From Pogona vitticeps (taxonomy: Eukaryota > Chordata > Lepidosauria > Squamata > Agamidae), in NCBI RefSeq assembly GCF_051106095.1, contig NC_135783.1, positions 61,173,947-61,237,946 on the forward strand: a DNA stretch of 64,000 bases. Direction: 5' to 3'. The translations under genes and the position numbers were made by a program. Positions 30,201 through 37,700 of this stretch are shown here, in pieces. Below the pieces are notes generated by a model. That model saw only the letters and a program-made list of their open reading frames with translations, made no database searches and was not told the origin of the DNA. The stretch's first letter is position 1, and each line of letters begins with the position of its first letter.

Positions 30201-33200
30201 GAGCATCCCACTAGGTCTGAGGTTGCTCTTCACTTCCAAACCCTCTGGAAGTAGGAACGTCTGCAGACATTTAGCTGTATTCCGATGAGGTGCGAAGTGC
30301 AACAGCTCCAATTGGTGTTATCAACTACTTTTATTTTAGCACATAACTCGTAGAGTGCCTTACATTGGGTAGAAGAGGCTTGGACACACATTCTCTGCCC
30401 TGGAAACAAAGACCTCAGTTTGCTGTATAGATGTGTGAAATCACACACCTCTTAAGAAGATTTCTGCCTTTATCATACTATGTAAATACATGCATTTTGA
30501 CAGCTATCAAACCTCCACATTTAAACCTGCTAGTATTTGCAAAAAAATAAATAAATCTTCCTCAACCTTTTCTTCAACAAATATTTGTAAACACTGAAGA
30601 AATATACAGAAGGACCACAATATCCAAGACGGATAGGTTCCAAGCCCCTCCACAGATGCTGAAACCTGTGGATTAGCAAAGCATGTGCATAGCATGTTAT
30701 CTGGCTCCCTCTAGTGAACACTTCTAGTAACTACATCGTGAAAATAAATATACAGTAAATATGTACAGTGGTGCCCCGCATAACGAGCGATTCGTTTGAC
30801 GAATCCACTTAGCAATGTGTTTTTTGTGATCCTTTTTGCGATCGCATAGCAATGTTTCTAATGGGAAAACATCGCTTTGTGATGATCGGTAAGCGTTTCG
30901 CTTACCGATTTTCGCATAGCGATGTTTTGGGAACAGCTGATCGGCCGCGTAATTAAAATGGCCGCCCACAGCGTTTTCGCACCCTTTCCTTGCTTACCGG
31001 GCAGCGAAAATGGCGGCCGCATGGAGGATTTCCACATAGCGGTGAGTTTACAGCCCATAGGAACAAATTAAACATGTTTTAATGCGTTCCTATGGGCTTT
31101 TTTGCCCCGCATAGTGACGAATCCACATAGCGATGATTTTTTGGGAACGGATTATCGTCGCTATGTGGGGCACCACTGTATTTGGGGATGTTATTTAATA
31201 TTTTCAGGCAACAGAAAAGGGAAACCACAGATATTGATCGTATGGATGGGGGGATGTTTCCTACTGTATAGCCAAATAGTAAATATATTTATTAAAATCA
31301 CTCTTGCACAAGTGGCACATTGATCGTTTGATTTCACTGTAAATAATTTCTGAAGGACCCCATGACAAAGGATGGCATTTATTTATTTTACAAAGAACTG
31401 TTCAAAAAGAATACAAAATTTCTCACCTGTAAAGAAGGTGCTTCACCAGGTGTGGCAAGGTAGGATATTGCTACTAAGCCTGCACTCCACAGATAGTCAC
31501 TGGGGGGTAACTGCAGTTCTTTGCATGCAGACAGCTGCAACACATAAATGTCTATTTTGTCTGACAATGTTTAATTTAGAAGATGAACTTAAAGTGTTGA
31601 ATTTTGCTAAAAGTTTATTTGAGAACATCTACCAAATCCTTAAAAACTGGAAATAAAGTGTCTAATCCATCTAAACTCCTGTTTTATCATGTTATCAATT
31701 TTTAAAAAGCATATTCCTGCTGTCAATTCTCAATCCCAGTTTTTCCCCAGATATGCAAAATATATGAAAATGTAGATGTTACAGGAAGTGTAAATGCCTG
31801 TATCATTTCTGAAATGTAGTTTTTATATTTATCCATTTTGGACATAAAATGATAAATAGAAAGTGAAGTAGTCTGCAATTCCTACATCCAAAAACACATT
31901 TAAGTTCAGGTTTCACAAACACTACATAAGACTCAGACAGAATAAGGAAAAGGTGTGTGGTCCCCAAGATTACACAAATTAGCAAAGAAGAAGAAGGAGG
32001 AGGAGGAGGAGGAGGAGGAGGAGGGTGCTGCTTATATTCCGCCCCATAGCACTTAGAGCACTTTCTGGGAGGTTTACTAGTTAATTATGCAGGCTACACA
32101 TTGTCCCCACCTCCACCGCTCAGCAAGCTGGGTACTCATTTTACCAATCTCAGAAGGATGAAAGGATGAATGAACCTTGAGCCAGCTACCTGAGATTAAA
32201 CCCCAGGTTGTGAGCAGTTTTGGTTGTAGTACAGCAGTTTAACCACTGTGCCACAAGGCTCCTGTAACAGTGGGTGATCCCTTTTATTGAACGAGTATAA
32301 ATCACACAAATTGCAAGCATTCAGGGAGAAAATCCACTTCTTCAAGTGTAGCACAATCACTTAAGACAACATTTTTTAATGTAGAAAAATTGTACACAAG
32401 AGTCCAAAAACTGGTGGTACATGTTTCTGAGAGTTGATGTAATTCTTCTGAGACTGTATTCTCAAGCCCCTTTGCAGCACGGTCTGGAATTTTTACACCC
32501 CTGTCTTAGGGCCAAAAGGCTGTTAATTACTCTGTGATTGCCAGGGCTTGAAAAATCCACTCATCTTTGATGAGTGAAACATTGCTTGACGAGCCACAGC
32601 TCCCTCTCTACCTCCTTGCCTCCTTACCCTCAGTCCTGCTCTCTCTTTCTTTCTCTGATCCTGCAGTCCTCCCCTCCCCCTTCCCATTGCAAAAGGAAAA
32701 ACAGCCCCCTTCTTGCGAGAAGAAAGTTTGAGGACATGAGGCAGAGGGCACCAGGGATGGGAGACAGAGGGCAGCGGAGGGGGTTTGGATGCACAGGAAG
32801 CCGAAAGCCAGCAGCGGAGGTCAGGGCGGCTTTCAGCTTCCTGGGCTTCCAAAGCTGCACCCGCTGCCTTCTGTCTCCAGTCCCCAGTGTCCTCTGCCTC
32901 CCCGTGAAGACAGAAGGCAGCGGGTGCAGCTTTGGAAGACCGTGCTGCAAAGGGGCTTGAGAATACAGCCTCAGAAGAATTACATCAACTCTCAGAAACA
33001 TGGGAGGCAGAGGGCAGCGGGGACAGGAGGCAGAGGGTGCAGCTTTGGAAGCCCAGGAATTTTTTTCTTTGGCCAGAATGGATTAAATGGTTTTCAATGC
33101 ATTCCTATGGGAAATGGTGCTTCAACGTACAAAATGTTCGAGTTACGGCCACTGGTCCAATACGGATTAATTTCGTAAGTTGAGACACCACTGTATATAT

Positions 33201-36200
33201 AAAATAAAGGCAGCATACACTGGGTTCTATCTATATGTTATGTCCTGTCAAGTCAGATTTAACTTATGATTAAATGGGACTTAGGGTTTCCGAGGTATGT
33301 GAGACATTTTAGGAGTGGTTTTAACAATGCCACTACTGGTGAGCTTTAATGGCTGAGCACAAATTCGAACATGGGACTCCTAAATTGTAGTCCACCACTT
33401 TATTCACTATACTACATTGGCTGTCTATATGTAAAGTAATATGGATTCTTTTTGACAGTGCTGGAAACAGGAGATATTAGAGTACAAGTCCCACTGAAAT
33501 TCTAAAAGGTATTATTCCAAGAAAGTGTATGTGTACATACTGAGCAATTTATTCCTTCCATTACAATGCATACAAATTAATTAGTAAAATAATACAAAAG
33601 AGGAAGCTTACAAGGTGAAAGCTAGCCTTCATTTTAATAGTCATATGTCCAATACTGAATTATTTATCATCTAAACCTCCCCAGAGAACACTTTAAATGA
33701 TGCAAAACAAATGTATTCCAAATTGCCATCAGTGGTGCTCATACCAATGCCACTTCTGAGGGTCCTTATTTGTCCATTTCCATTCGTAACCCACTGTTAA
33801 TTTACCTTAGCAACTGGTGGCAGACCAATCTTCCAAATAATTAACCTGTCTTTATAGACCAGCCAAGCCCATCCACTTTCATCTAGCTCTATACTCAAAT
33901 GGTCCTCAGCTATATAAAAAAAGAGAACATATTTGTTTAGATTTATATTCTGCTCTTCTCTAGAACTGGGACACAAAGTAGTCTGCAAAGATTAAAAGGA
34001 CATGCAGATAAAGATATAAATAAAACATTATAATGCTAAAATAGCAGATGATATAAAAACTCCACTGAATGAAAAAGCATTTTAAAACATGCACAGATGT
34101 TAACCAGTACCAATTTAGTAAAACACTGCTTTCCTCTGCTCCTATACAATTGTAAAAGTGTGCCTGATTAAAAAGGTGTTCATCTACTGCTGGAATGACC
34201 ACAAAGACAGGGTCATCTGGCCTTTCTTGGCTGAGAGCTCTATAGCCTGACAGCAGCCACTAAACCTAAAATATCTGAGAAAGAGTGGAATAAGTATGTC
34301 TCTTTAAGTATTACACATTTCATGAAAAAGCAATGAACTAACAAAGCCTGGGGGCATAAGTCACATTAAAGAATTAATTTACAATACTGTTTAGAACTCC
34401 TCTTTATCTTTGTCAATAGAGCCCAATAAAAAGTAATACTATCAGAAGTACCTCAATATTCAATTATATTTAGGACATTTATATCTAATCTGTTGCCAAA
34501 TAGCCTCAAGGAGGTATAAGAAAAACAACATATAATTAAAATATAACAGGGACTAAAATGGCAAGTACTGTAAAGAAACAGCAAATACAAGAATAAATTG
34601 GGGGGGGGATCATTTGGAGAAATCAAAACAAAATAGCAGATCAAAGGTAAACTACCAACATTCTAATATATTCAAAGACACAAAGAGGATGTGAGCACAG
34701 AACAGACTACAATTTAAAAAGTAGAAAGTGGGCCTGCAACAATATGCTGCAGTGTTGAGTGTTCCAGTTTCCAAGATATTCAATTTCAGCTGCACAGAAA
34801 TAATTTAAAACCATTTCTTTGATTTCATAAGCCAATAACCTGAAGCACTTCTATCTCCTGTTGGAAATAAGTACTGTATTTGCTGGCGTATAAGACTACT
34901 TTTTTGCCCTGAAAAACATGCCTCCAAGTGGGGGGGGGGTTGTCTTATATGCCGGGTGCACTTCAGTTGGGATAGACATAGCTGCCCATAGCGGCCTTCC
35001 GATGCTCGCCCGGTGCCCACAGTAGCCTCCCGATGCCTGCCCACCTCATTCTACATACTGTCCAGTATCGCGCGGTATCCAGCGTGGTGCGGCGAGCATC
35101 AGCAGCGAGACAGGGGTGCCAGCCTTTTCGACATAACCGGCCCGTTCTGCTTGGCAGGAAGCAGCGGCGCTCCGGCCTGCTCACACATGCACACTTGCGC
35201 ACTAGTGCCAGTCACAGGGAGATGCAGGGGCAGGCCTGAGGCACTGCGGTCGTACAATGGTGACAATTAATAGCACCTTTTATTTGGTGTGTGGAAGGTG
35301 TGCGGAAGAGGGGATAGTCTTATATGGCGAGAATATAGCAAACTCTATATTTTGAGTGGAAATGTTGGGGGGTCGTCTTATACGCCCAGTTGTCTTATAT
35401 GCCGGCAAATACGGTAATATCTAAATGGCAATCCCTAAATGAGCATTTTGGTATCTCAAACTTGAACTTTATATTGTCTGAAATGTGCATCTATCACCAC
35501 ATCTATGAATGCAAACAGTAATCAAGCATTACTTGGAACTCTACAAATCTAACAATCATTTGCCATTATTCAGTGTTATCTGATGAAGCACTTACCACCA
35601 GCCATTCTCAAGGCCTCTACAACTTTCACTGGCAGAGGTGAGCCACAGTTTCTCATCTCATAACTGCTGGTTTCACATCCTATTGGATGGTGTATAACTT
35701 TTGTTGGTGTAGATCTAGGCAAAAGCAACCACAATGAACATTTTCAATATTCTTCCATTTCAAATACAGTAAACAGTTACTTAAGGTGCAATTGAAGTGT
35801 TAATACAGTGTGCCCCGCATAGCGACGTTAATCTGTTCCAGGATTAACATCGCTATCTGGATTCATCGCTATGCGTTGCCATACATTTCAATGGGAAATG
35901 GTGCTTCAACTTACAAAAATTTTGAGTTACGGCCACTGTTCCAATACGGATTAATTTTGTAAGTCGAGACACCAATGCACGTCCTTCTAACATCTAATAA
36001 GTATTCTATAGCAAGAAACCACCCAGTGATACAGAATTATTGGATGCCAAAGGTGTCTCTGGTAAGATCCAATTGTTTGCTCACTTCTAATATAAAGGCC
36101 ACCAGCATTCACTGTGACTGAGATTAGAATGGCTAGTTTGCTACTACAGATGAACATAGCTACCTATTTGCATTTTGACTCTTTGGGATGTCTGACTATG

Positions 36201-37454
36201 GGGACTGCCATGACGAATGCCTGCATTTCTACACTTACAGCACATGTCACAACATGCAAATTGTTTATTAACTCAAGTAGCACAACACATGGGAAAGCAA
36301 GTATTTAAGTAACTGGAAAAATTCCCCAATGGCTTTTCAAATCAATGTAATCACCAATATAATAACTGGCAAGTGTTACATCTGAAAATTATCCAGACTG
36401 CAGCACAACAGAGAAAATCAAACTGTATCTTCTTTTTCTGTGCTCTAGTGGTTCTTAACCTTGGGTTACTCAGGTGTTTTTGAACTGCAACTCCCAGAAA
36501 CCCCAGCCAGCACAACTGGTGGTGAAGGCTCCTGGGAGTTGCAGTCCAAAAACACTTTGGTAACCAAGGTTAAGAACCACTGCAAGATGAAACCTCCTCC
36601 TCTAAAGCTGGAGAAAATCTGACAATAGCTTGACAGAAGTAAATCTGCTAATTATGAAGACAACTCTGCATTTTTAAAAAAATTCCATATAAAATGAACT
36701 ATACAGCTGATCAGCTTAGTTACTGGTATCATTAATCTTACTGGCTACATTTATATTCCCCCTCCTTCATTCCTCCACTTAGGTAAAGTGGGATCATCTC
36801 TTTCTCTTTACTTTATCCTTTAGCCCTTCCAATAGCCTTGCGAGGTAGGTCAACATGAAATAAAGTGAGTTCCATGATTGGAACCTGTATCTTCCAATCG
36901 AGAATTCTGACCAGTACACCACACTGGCTTTCAATATGTTGGCAAAATTAAAGGGTGAAAGGGAAAAAAAAATAGAAGAACATTGATTTCATTTTATCAC
37001 TCTCCCCCCCCCCGGGGGGCATCATATTCAGGCTGACTAACATGGCTAATTCTTTGGAAATCCCTTGTCGGTAGTATCAGCACTCGGAGTGCAACTGAGA
37101 CGACTAAGCAGTGAAGAGTTCCCCTACTTCTAGTCTTCACTTCCTTACGGTATTCTGCTACAGAGATGTTAGCTGCTAAAATAACCGGATTGCCTCCTTT
37201 GACTTCGCCAAGCAAAATCTGGCGCCGGCCCCTCCTCCCTCTGGGCTGGGCAAACCCCGACCTGACACTCACCGTGCGGAGAGAGAACCGAGGCTCTTCC
37301 TGGTGGCCGGAGAGAACAGGGCCGGGGAACTGACGGAAGGAGTTGCCAGCCCTCGGCTCTTTCGGCCTGCCGGCCGGAGACCTCTTCGGCCTGGCCCCCC
37401 ACCGGCGCCGGCGCCTGGAGTATGAGGCGAACCGGCAGAAGGTGAAAGAAACAT
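3155..37454 (-). CDS. NUP133: NUP133, nucleoporin 133 (23 exons, 3' end outside window)
   Basis: Nuclear pore scaffold protein of the Y (NUP107-160) complex, acting at the nuclear envelope and, in mitosis, at kinetochores. Twenty-three coding exons read in phase from the ATG at 37452-37454 to 3155, giving 1055 codons that track the human protein (about 1156 residues) from end to end apart from the missing C-terminal ~98 residues. Residues ~1-75 are a low-complexity Ser/Pro/Gly tail; ~75-480 match the beta-propeller, including the amphipathic ALPS loop; ~500-1055 match the alpha-helical stack. The NUP107-binding C-terminus is partly missing. I searched below 3155 by eye for the last three exons and did not find them, so they should lie left of position 1. 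Introns are full of mobile elements on both strands. No stops or phase breaks were seen in any exon, so the gene looks functional. Confidence 0.96.
3520..3756 (+). mobile_element. CR1/L3-like LINE 3' end
   Basis: Resembles the tail at 42110-42352: ...gttttgaatgtgttt..., ...gttgttagcttta..., ...tttaatgatgtaagcc..., then aaataaacaaac repeats. Only the 3' untranslated end remains. Confidence 0.6.
5318..5660 (+). mobile_element. Sauria SINE, full length, with 12-bp TSD
   Basis: Begins gggacgtcgtggtggcgct, includes a tRNA-like internal promoter (B-box-like region near 5390), and ends in the BovB-type tail gagttggacacaactgg...tcaaggggaacctttacc. It is flanked by the same 12 bp, aggttgactaaa, at 5306-5317 and 5661-5672. 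The family is confined to squamates. Confidence 0.92.
6549..6667 (-). CDS. NUP133: NUP133 exon 22
   Basis: Residues ~989-1028. Reads [20 protein letters not shown], matching human [20 protein letters not shown]. Ends QLIE at GTAAGT. Confidence 0.95.
7444..7579 (-). CDS. NUP133: NUP133 exon 21
   Basis: Residues ~944-988. Reads [20 protein letters not shown], matching human [20 protein letters not shown]. Donor GTACTG. Confidence 0.95.
7692..7935 (+). mobile_element. Old Tigger/MER2-like fragment
   Basis: Contains ctgtggtttcaaccacc and catggaagatgtggaacgaa, similar to the inner ends of MER2-type Tigger elements in vertebrates. Boundaries are approximate and the copy is diverged. Confidence 0.4.
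8075..8317. mobile_element. hAT-like MITE with 8-bp TSD
   Basis: Terminal repeats cagccgtccccaacc and ggttggggacccctg flank a GC-rich core. The 8-bp duplication cattacac is perfect at 8067-8074 and 8318-8325. Confidence 0.88.
9146..9352 (-). mobile_element. tRNA-derived SINE, minus strand
   Basis: Reverse-oriented copy with cgtgagcacag...ggttcaaatcccagg (read on minus) and the tail ending in gcggtatataagcagcaag. A sister copy is at 32029-32262. Confidence 0.7.
9355..9533 (-). mobile_element. SINE-like repeat, minus strand
   Basis: Contains cagcaaccctaacaggg, ttcaaggcatgtgagg and aatcgaatccaggtctcctg. The same family recurs at 33240-33425 and 59875-60060. It abuts the previous SINE. Confidence 0.6.
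9552..9710 (-). CDS. NUP133: NUP133 exon 20
   Basis: Residues ~891-943, 53 codons. Reads [20 protein letters not shown] and [15 protein letters not shown], close to human. It belongs to the C-terminal helical part that leads into the NUP107 interface. Confidence 0.95.
10440..10997. mobile_element. Tigger-type MITE (TIR ...cttaacgag)
   Basis: Begins cagtggtgcctcgcttaacg and ends gtatgcgaggcaccactg, flanked by TA on both sides. The GC-rich core has inverted blocks around tggctgccgg. Non-autonomous; it lies in the NUP133 intron between exons 20 and 19. Confidence 0.9.
11587..11720 (-). CDS. NUP133: NUP133 exon 19
   Basis: Residues ~846-890. Reads [20 protein letters not shown] and [20 protein letters not shown], matching human [20 protein letters not shown] and [20 protein letters not shown]. 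Confidence 0.96.
12186..12689. mobile_element. Tigger-type MITE (TIR cagtggggtcttgactt)
   Basis: Ends are cagtggggtcttgactt and aagtcaagaccccacttg, flanked by TA. Subterminal gacttaagaac repeats are present on both sides. The right end carries one extra T. Confidence 0.88.
12909..13308. mobile_element. Tigger-type MITE (TIR ...cattgcgacg)
   Basis: Begins cagtgatgcctcgcattgcg and ends gctaagcgaggcaccactg with TA on both sides. The core repeats atcgcaaagc-type blocks in both orientations. Confidence 0.9.
13621..13863 (-). CDS. NUP133: NUP133 exon 18
   Basis: Residues ~765-845, the longest exon in the window (243 bp). Reads [20 protein letters not shown] followed by [19 protein letters not shown], almost identical to human. 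The reading runs on past the donor into the intron, but the phase with exon 19 fixes the splice at CTAC|GTAAGT. Confidence 0.95.
15283..15382 (-). CDS. NUP133: NUP133 exon 17
   Basis: Residues ~732-764. Reads [18 protein letters not shown] then EPEYVPWT, matching human DMLQAASHYRQNRNSLYR and EPEYVPWT. Confidence 0.94.
15897..16019 (-). CDS. NUP133: NUP133 exon 16
   Basis: Residues ~691-731, 41 codons. Reads [13 protein letters not shown] and [14 protein letters not shown], matching human ICECLLEHEEQVL and EWAEVVINVNNILK. Confidence 0.95.
16362..16586 (-). CDS. NUP133: NUP133 exon 15
   Basis: Residues ~616-690, 75 codons, the second longest exon here. Reads [20 protein letters not shown] and [10 protein letters not shown], almost identical to human. 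Helical domain. Confidence 0.96.
16670..16764 (-). CDS. NUP133: NUP133 exon 14
   Basis: Residues ~584-615. Reads [20 protein letters not shown], matching human [20 protein letters not shown]. The acceptor ATATAG just before 16764 keeps the phase; an AG two bases later would not. Confidence 0.93.
17119..17282 (-). CDS. NUP133: NUP133 exon 13
   Basis: Residues ~529-583. Reads [20 protein letters not shown], matching human [20 protein letters not shown]. The 3.9-kb intron that precedes it (17283-21199) contains a Tc1 element and a LINE nested in a MITE. Confidence 0.95.
17401..17619 (-). mobile_element. Sauria SINE, 5'-truncated, 14-bp TSD
   Basis: Minus-strand copy of the same SINE as at 5318, missing its 5' tRNA-like part. 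It is flanked by aatgccatatgata at 17387-17400 and 17620-17633. Confidence 0.9.
17772..19392 (+). mobile_element. Tc1-like transposon with IR/DR ends
   Basis: 1621 bp flanked by TA. The inverted ends are ~240 bp long and begin cagtatatcacagaagtgag. Each end has two copies of a gtgagtacacc-type direct repeat: about 17787 and 17972 on the left, and, inverted, about 19182 and 19366 on the right. This is the IR/DR layout of Sleeping Beauty-type Tc1 elements. It lies antisense in the intron between NUP133 exons 13 and 12. Confidence 0.93.
18128..19147 (+). pseudogene. Tc1 transposase, decayed
   Basis: Probable start at M of [20 protein letters not shown] (18128). An N-terminal paired-like HTH is followed by the DDE domain: WSDETKI (first D), [10 protein letters not shown] and [11 protein letters not shown] (final E). 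The second catalytic Asp, expected at the third position of QHDND, is Glu here. Between about 18400 and 18530 the family sequence ([15 protein letters not shown]...RRKPLL) lies in another frame, so two offsetting frameshifts are present. The open frame of 369 codons from 18038 is thus misleading and the enzyme is probably dead. Confidence 0.88.
19431..20679. mobile_element. Tigger-type MITE split by an L2 LINE
   Basis: Left end tagtggtgcctcgcaagatg and right end gtcttgcgaggcaccactg with TA on both sides. The outer parts (19431-~19535 and ~20490-20679) share the cttgcgag theme, while the middle is an L2 3' end. The MITE came first, the LINE second. Confidence 0.85.
19540..20490 (+). mobile_element. 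L2-clade LINE, 5'-truncated
   Basis: An open frame to 20278 encodes the RT palm and thumb, with [41 protein letters not shown] and the C-terminal [17 protein letters not shown]. These are typical of vertebrate L2. A short 3' UTR ends in an (ATT)n tail at 20461-20489. About 240 codons are uninterrupted, so it is fairly young. Confidence 0.88.
20932..21155 (-). mobile_element. SINE-like repeat, minus strand
   Basis: Read on minus it starts ggatagctgggtatctcagt followed by ggtttaggtatctggc and a tgattccccagtgtg B-box-like region, and ends in gaattgacttagaca. Likely a tRNA-type SINE. Confidence 0.5.
21200..21291 (-). CDS. NUP133: NUP133 exon 12
   Basis: Residues ~499-528. Reads [20 protein letters not shown], matching human [20 protein letters not shown]. 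Start of the helical domain. The donor is GTACA. Confidence 0.94.
21477..21634 (-). CDS. NUP133: NUP133 exon 11
   Basis: Residues ~446-498. Reads [20 protein letters not shown] and [13 protein letters not shown], matching human [20 protein letters not shown] and GSLASSVAGPNSE. Last blade of the propeller. Confidence 0.95.
21900..23232 (+). mobile_element. Non-LTR retrotransposon 3' half, clade uncertain
   Basis: Frames show [86 protein letters not shown] and a C-terminal Cys/His motif [20 protein letters not shown] followed by C. The tail ends tctctcgagactgaaggatg. At least three frames are needed to follow it, so it is decayed. I cannot place the clade with confidence. Confidence 0.8.
23550..23694 (-). 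CDS. NUP133: NUP133 exon 10
   Basis: Residues ~398-445. Reads [20 protein letters not shown] followed by [12 protein letters not shown], matching human [20 protein letters not shown] and STGTGKFSLPQE. Confidence 0.95.
24471..24618 (-). CDS. NUP133: NUP133 exon 9
   Basis: Residues ~348-397. Reads [20 protein letters not shown] and [11 protein letters not shown], matching the human propeller segment. Acceptor TTAG, donor GTAAT. Confidence 0.95.
24935..26109. mobile_element. Tigger-derived non-autonomous element, both ends present
   Basis: Left end cagtggtgcctcgcttaacg and right end cgttaagcgaggcaccactg, with TA duplicated. The core has several copies, in both orientations, of aaatgcttgg...tagtgcacctt and of a ttttgacagctgtcaaaa palindrome. 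The same block lies near the 3' side of the Tigger at 53055 (57140-57368), so this is a rearranged internal-deletion derivative of that family. Confidence 0.88.
26488..26770. mobile_element. hAT-like MITE (TIR tagagatgggcatgaac)
   Basis: Ends tagagatgggcatgaacctc and gaggttcatgcccatcccta. Flanks atcttcat (26480-26487) and atcatcat (26771-26778) agree at 7 of 8 bases. A sister copy is at 41603. Confidence 0.8.
27270..27360 (-). mobile_element. LINE/SINE 3'-end fragment
   Basis: Contains tttatatcccacccatctag and actctgggcggcgtaca, a motif shared by squamate LINE tails. A similar piece is at about 44818-44870. Family uncertain. Confidence 0.35.
27525..27595 (-). CDS. NUP133: NUP133 exon 8
   Basis: Residues ~325-347. 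Reads [20 protein letters not shown], matching human [20 protein letters not shown]. It is separated from exon 7 by a 77-bp intron (27596-27672) with good GT and AG ends, the shortest intron seen here. Confidence 0.94.
27673..27828 (-). CDS. NUP133: NUP133 exon 7
   Basis: Residues ~273-324, 52 codons. Reads [20 protein letters not shown] then KWELDD, matching human [20 protein letters not shown]. Ends ESIW at a GTAAGT donor. Confidence 0.95.
29316..29486 (-). CDS. NUP133: NUP133 exon 6 (ALPS loop)
   Basis: Residues ~216-272, 57 codons. Contains GGSFILST and the loop [18 protein letters not shown] followed by LGILSPT (about residues 244-268). In human NUP133 the equivalent loop is the ALPS amphipathic helix that senses curved membrane. 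Acceptor CCCCCCAG, donor GTAAGT. Confidence 0.95.
29679..29810 (-). CDS. NUP133: NUP133 exon 5
   Basis: Residues ~172-215, 44 codons. Reads [17 protein letters not shown] and ends SFLTAVK, as in human [17 protein letters not shown] and SFLTAVQ. Propeller blade. Confidence 0.95.
30590..31260. mobile_element. Old MER2-like Tigger, split by a younger MITE
   Basis: Left part (~30590-30765) has ggataggttccaagcccctc and cacagatgctgaaacctgtg. The right part (~31181-31260) has atattttcaggcaacag and aaaccacagatattg. Both fit one MER2-like Tigger. A TA-flanked MITE (30766-31178) sits between them. Confidence 0.5.
30766..31178. mobile_element. Tigger-type MITE (TIR ...ccccgcataacgag)
   Basis: Begins cagtggtgccccgcataacg and ends cgctatgtggggcaccactg with TA on both sides. 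Confidence 0.9.
31427..31534 (-). CDS. NUP133: NUP133 exon 4
   Basis: Residues ~136-171, 36 codons. Reads [19 protein letters not shown], matching human [19 protein letters not shown]. Acceptor GCAG, donor GTGAG. Confidence 0.95.
31986..32024. repeat. (AGG)n microsatellite
   Basis: aagaagaagg followed by about ten agg units, next to the SINE at 32029, and possibly its expanded tail. Confidence 0.9.
32029..32262 (-). mobile_element. tRNA-derived SINE, minus strand
   Basis: Near full-length sister of 9146-9352. On minus it begins caggagccttgtggcacagt and shows the ggtttaatctcaggtagctgg region, with the tail tggggcggaatataagcagc. Confidence 0.75.
32421..33193. mobile_element. Foldback element with Tigger-type right end
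   Basis: A 65-bp arm at 32421-32485 is the reverse complement of 32937-33001 with one mismatch. A second perfect 23-bp pair lies at 32840-32862 and 33034-33056. The right flank (33062-33193) ends ttgagacaccactg plus TA and matches the right half of the element at 35806. No left terminal repeat was found. The GC-rich open frames inside are artefacts of the structure. Confidence 0.7.
33240..33425 (-). mobile_element. SINE-like repeat, minus strand
   Basis: Contains tgtcctgtcaagtcagattt, gtatgtgagacatttt and aacatgggactcctaaattg. Same family as 9355-9533. Confidence 0.55.
33806..33909 (-). CDS. NUP133: NUP133 exon 3
   Basis: Residues ~101-135, reading [19 protein letters not shown], close to human DEGGWACLVCKEKLIIWKI. 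Ends in phase 0 at a GTAAAT donor. Confidence 0.95.
34872..35416. mobile_element. TIR element (tactgtatttgctggcgtat)
   Basis: Left end tactgtatttgctggcgtat and right end atatgccggcaaatacggta are inverted copies (25 bp, 3 mismatches). The core is GC-rich. Superfamily not assigned. Confidence 0.75.
35596..35714 (-). CDS. NUP133: NUP133 exon 2
   Basis: Residues ~61-100. Reads [10 protein letters not shown] then [15 protein letters not shown], matching human TPTRMFPHHS and SLPVKVMEALTLAE. Acceptor TAG, donor GTAAG. Start of the propeller. Confidence 0.93.
35806..35977. mobile_element. Hybrid Tigger-type MITE
   Basis: Left half begins cagtgtgccccgcatagcga (family of 30766). The right half ends gtaagtcgagacaccaatg and carries the gagttacggccactg block of 33062-33193. 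Left TA is present; the right flank is CA. Confidence 0.7.
36446..36582. mobile_element. Short hAT-like MITE
   Basis: Inverted ends tagtggttcttaaccttggg and ccaaggttaagaaccactg around a palindromic core (tgcaactcccag ... ctgggagttgca). No clear TSD was seen. Confidence 0.7.
37273..37454 (-). CDS. NUP133: NUP133 exon 1 (start codon)
   Basis: Encodes residues 1-60, beginning [16 protein letters not shown], which aligns with the human N-terminus (MFPAAPSPRTPGTG). The ATG has an A at -3. The exon ends at a GTGAGT donor and leaves two bases to the next exon. The frame stays open upstream but contains no ATG, only a TTG at 37530-37532, so this start is preferred. The exon lies in CpG-rich sequence. 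Confidence 0.93.
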
Positions 37455-37700
37455 CCTCGCCACAGAACTCCAAGCCTTCCACCCACAGAAACCCTCGAGC
37501 GACCCGGACGGCACGACGCGCTCGCGCACCAAATGTACGTCATCCCTTGTCCTCCAGGAAGCGATTGGTCGAACAGCCTGAGCGCTTTTGCCTGTTTGGC
37601 TCAGGGAGGCGGGAAATGCCGTTGAAAGGGAAAGCGCGAGACACGGGGGGCGGGGGGAGCACGGTTATTCCCTGGGGGAAATATGAGGCCATCTCCGAGA
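37455..37700 (-). promoter_or_regulatory. NUP133 CpG-rich promoter region
   Basis: CpG-dense sequence spans roughly 37200-37650 around the start codon. On the minus strand a CCAAT box (GACCAATCGC, 37561-37570) lies ~110 bp upstream of the ATG, and a CRE-like TGACGTAC lies at 37535-37542. No TATA box was seen. This fits a housekeeping promoter. The transcription start was not determined. Confidence 0.6.

Noticed and set aside
32523-33001. Several 110-130 codon frames
   Set aside because: They lie in the GC-rich foldback and overlap on both strands.
37455-37532. Longer NUP133 N-terminus starting at 37532
   Set aside because: The codon there is TTG; alignment with human starts at the ATG at 37454.
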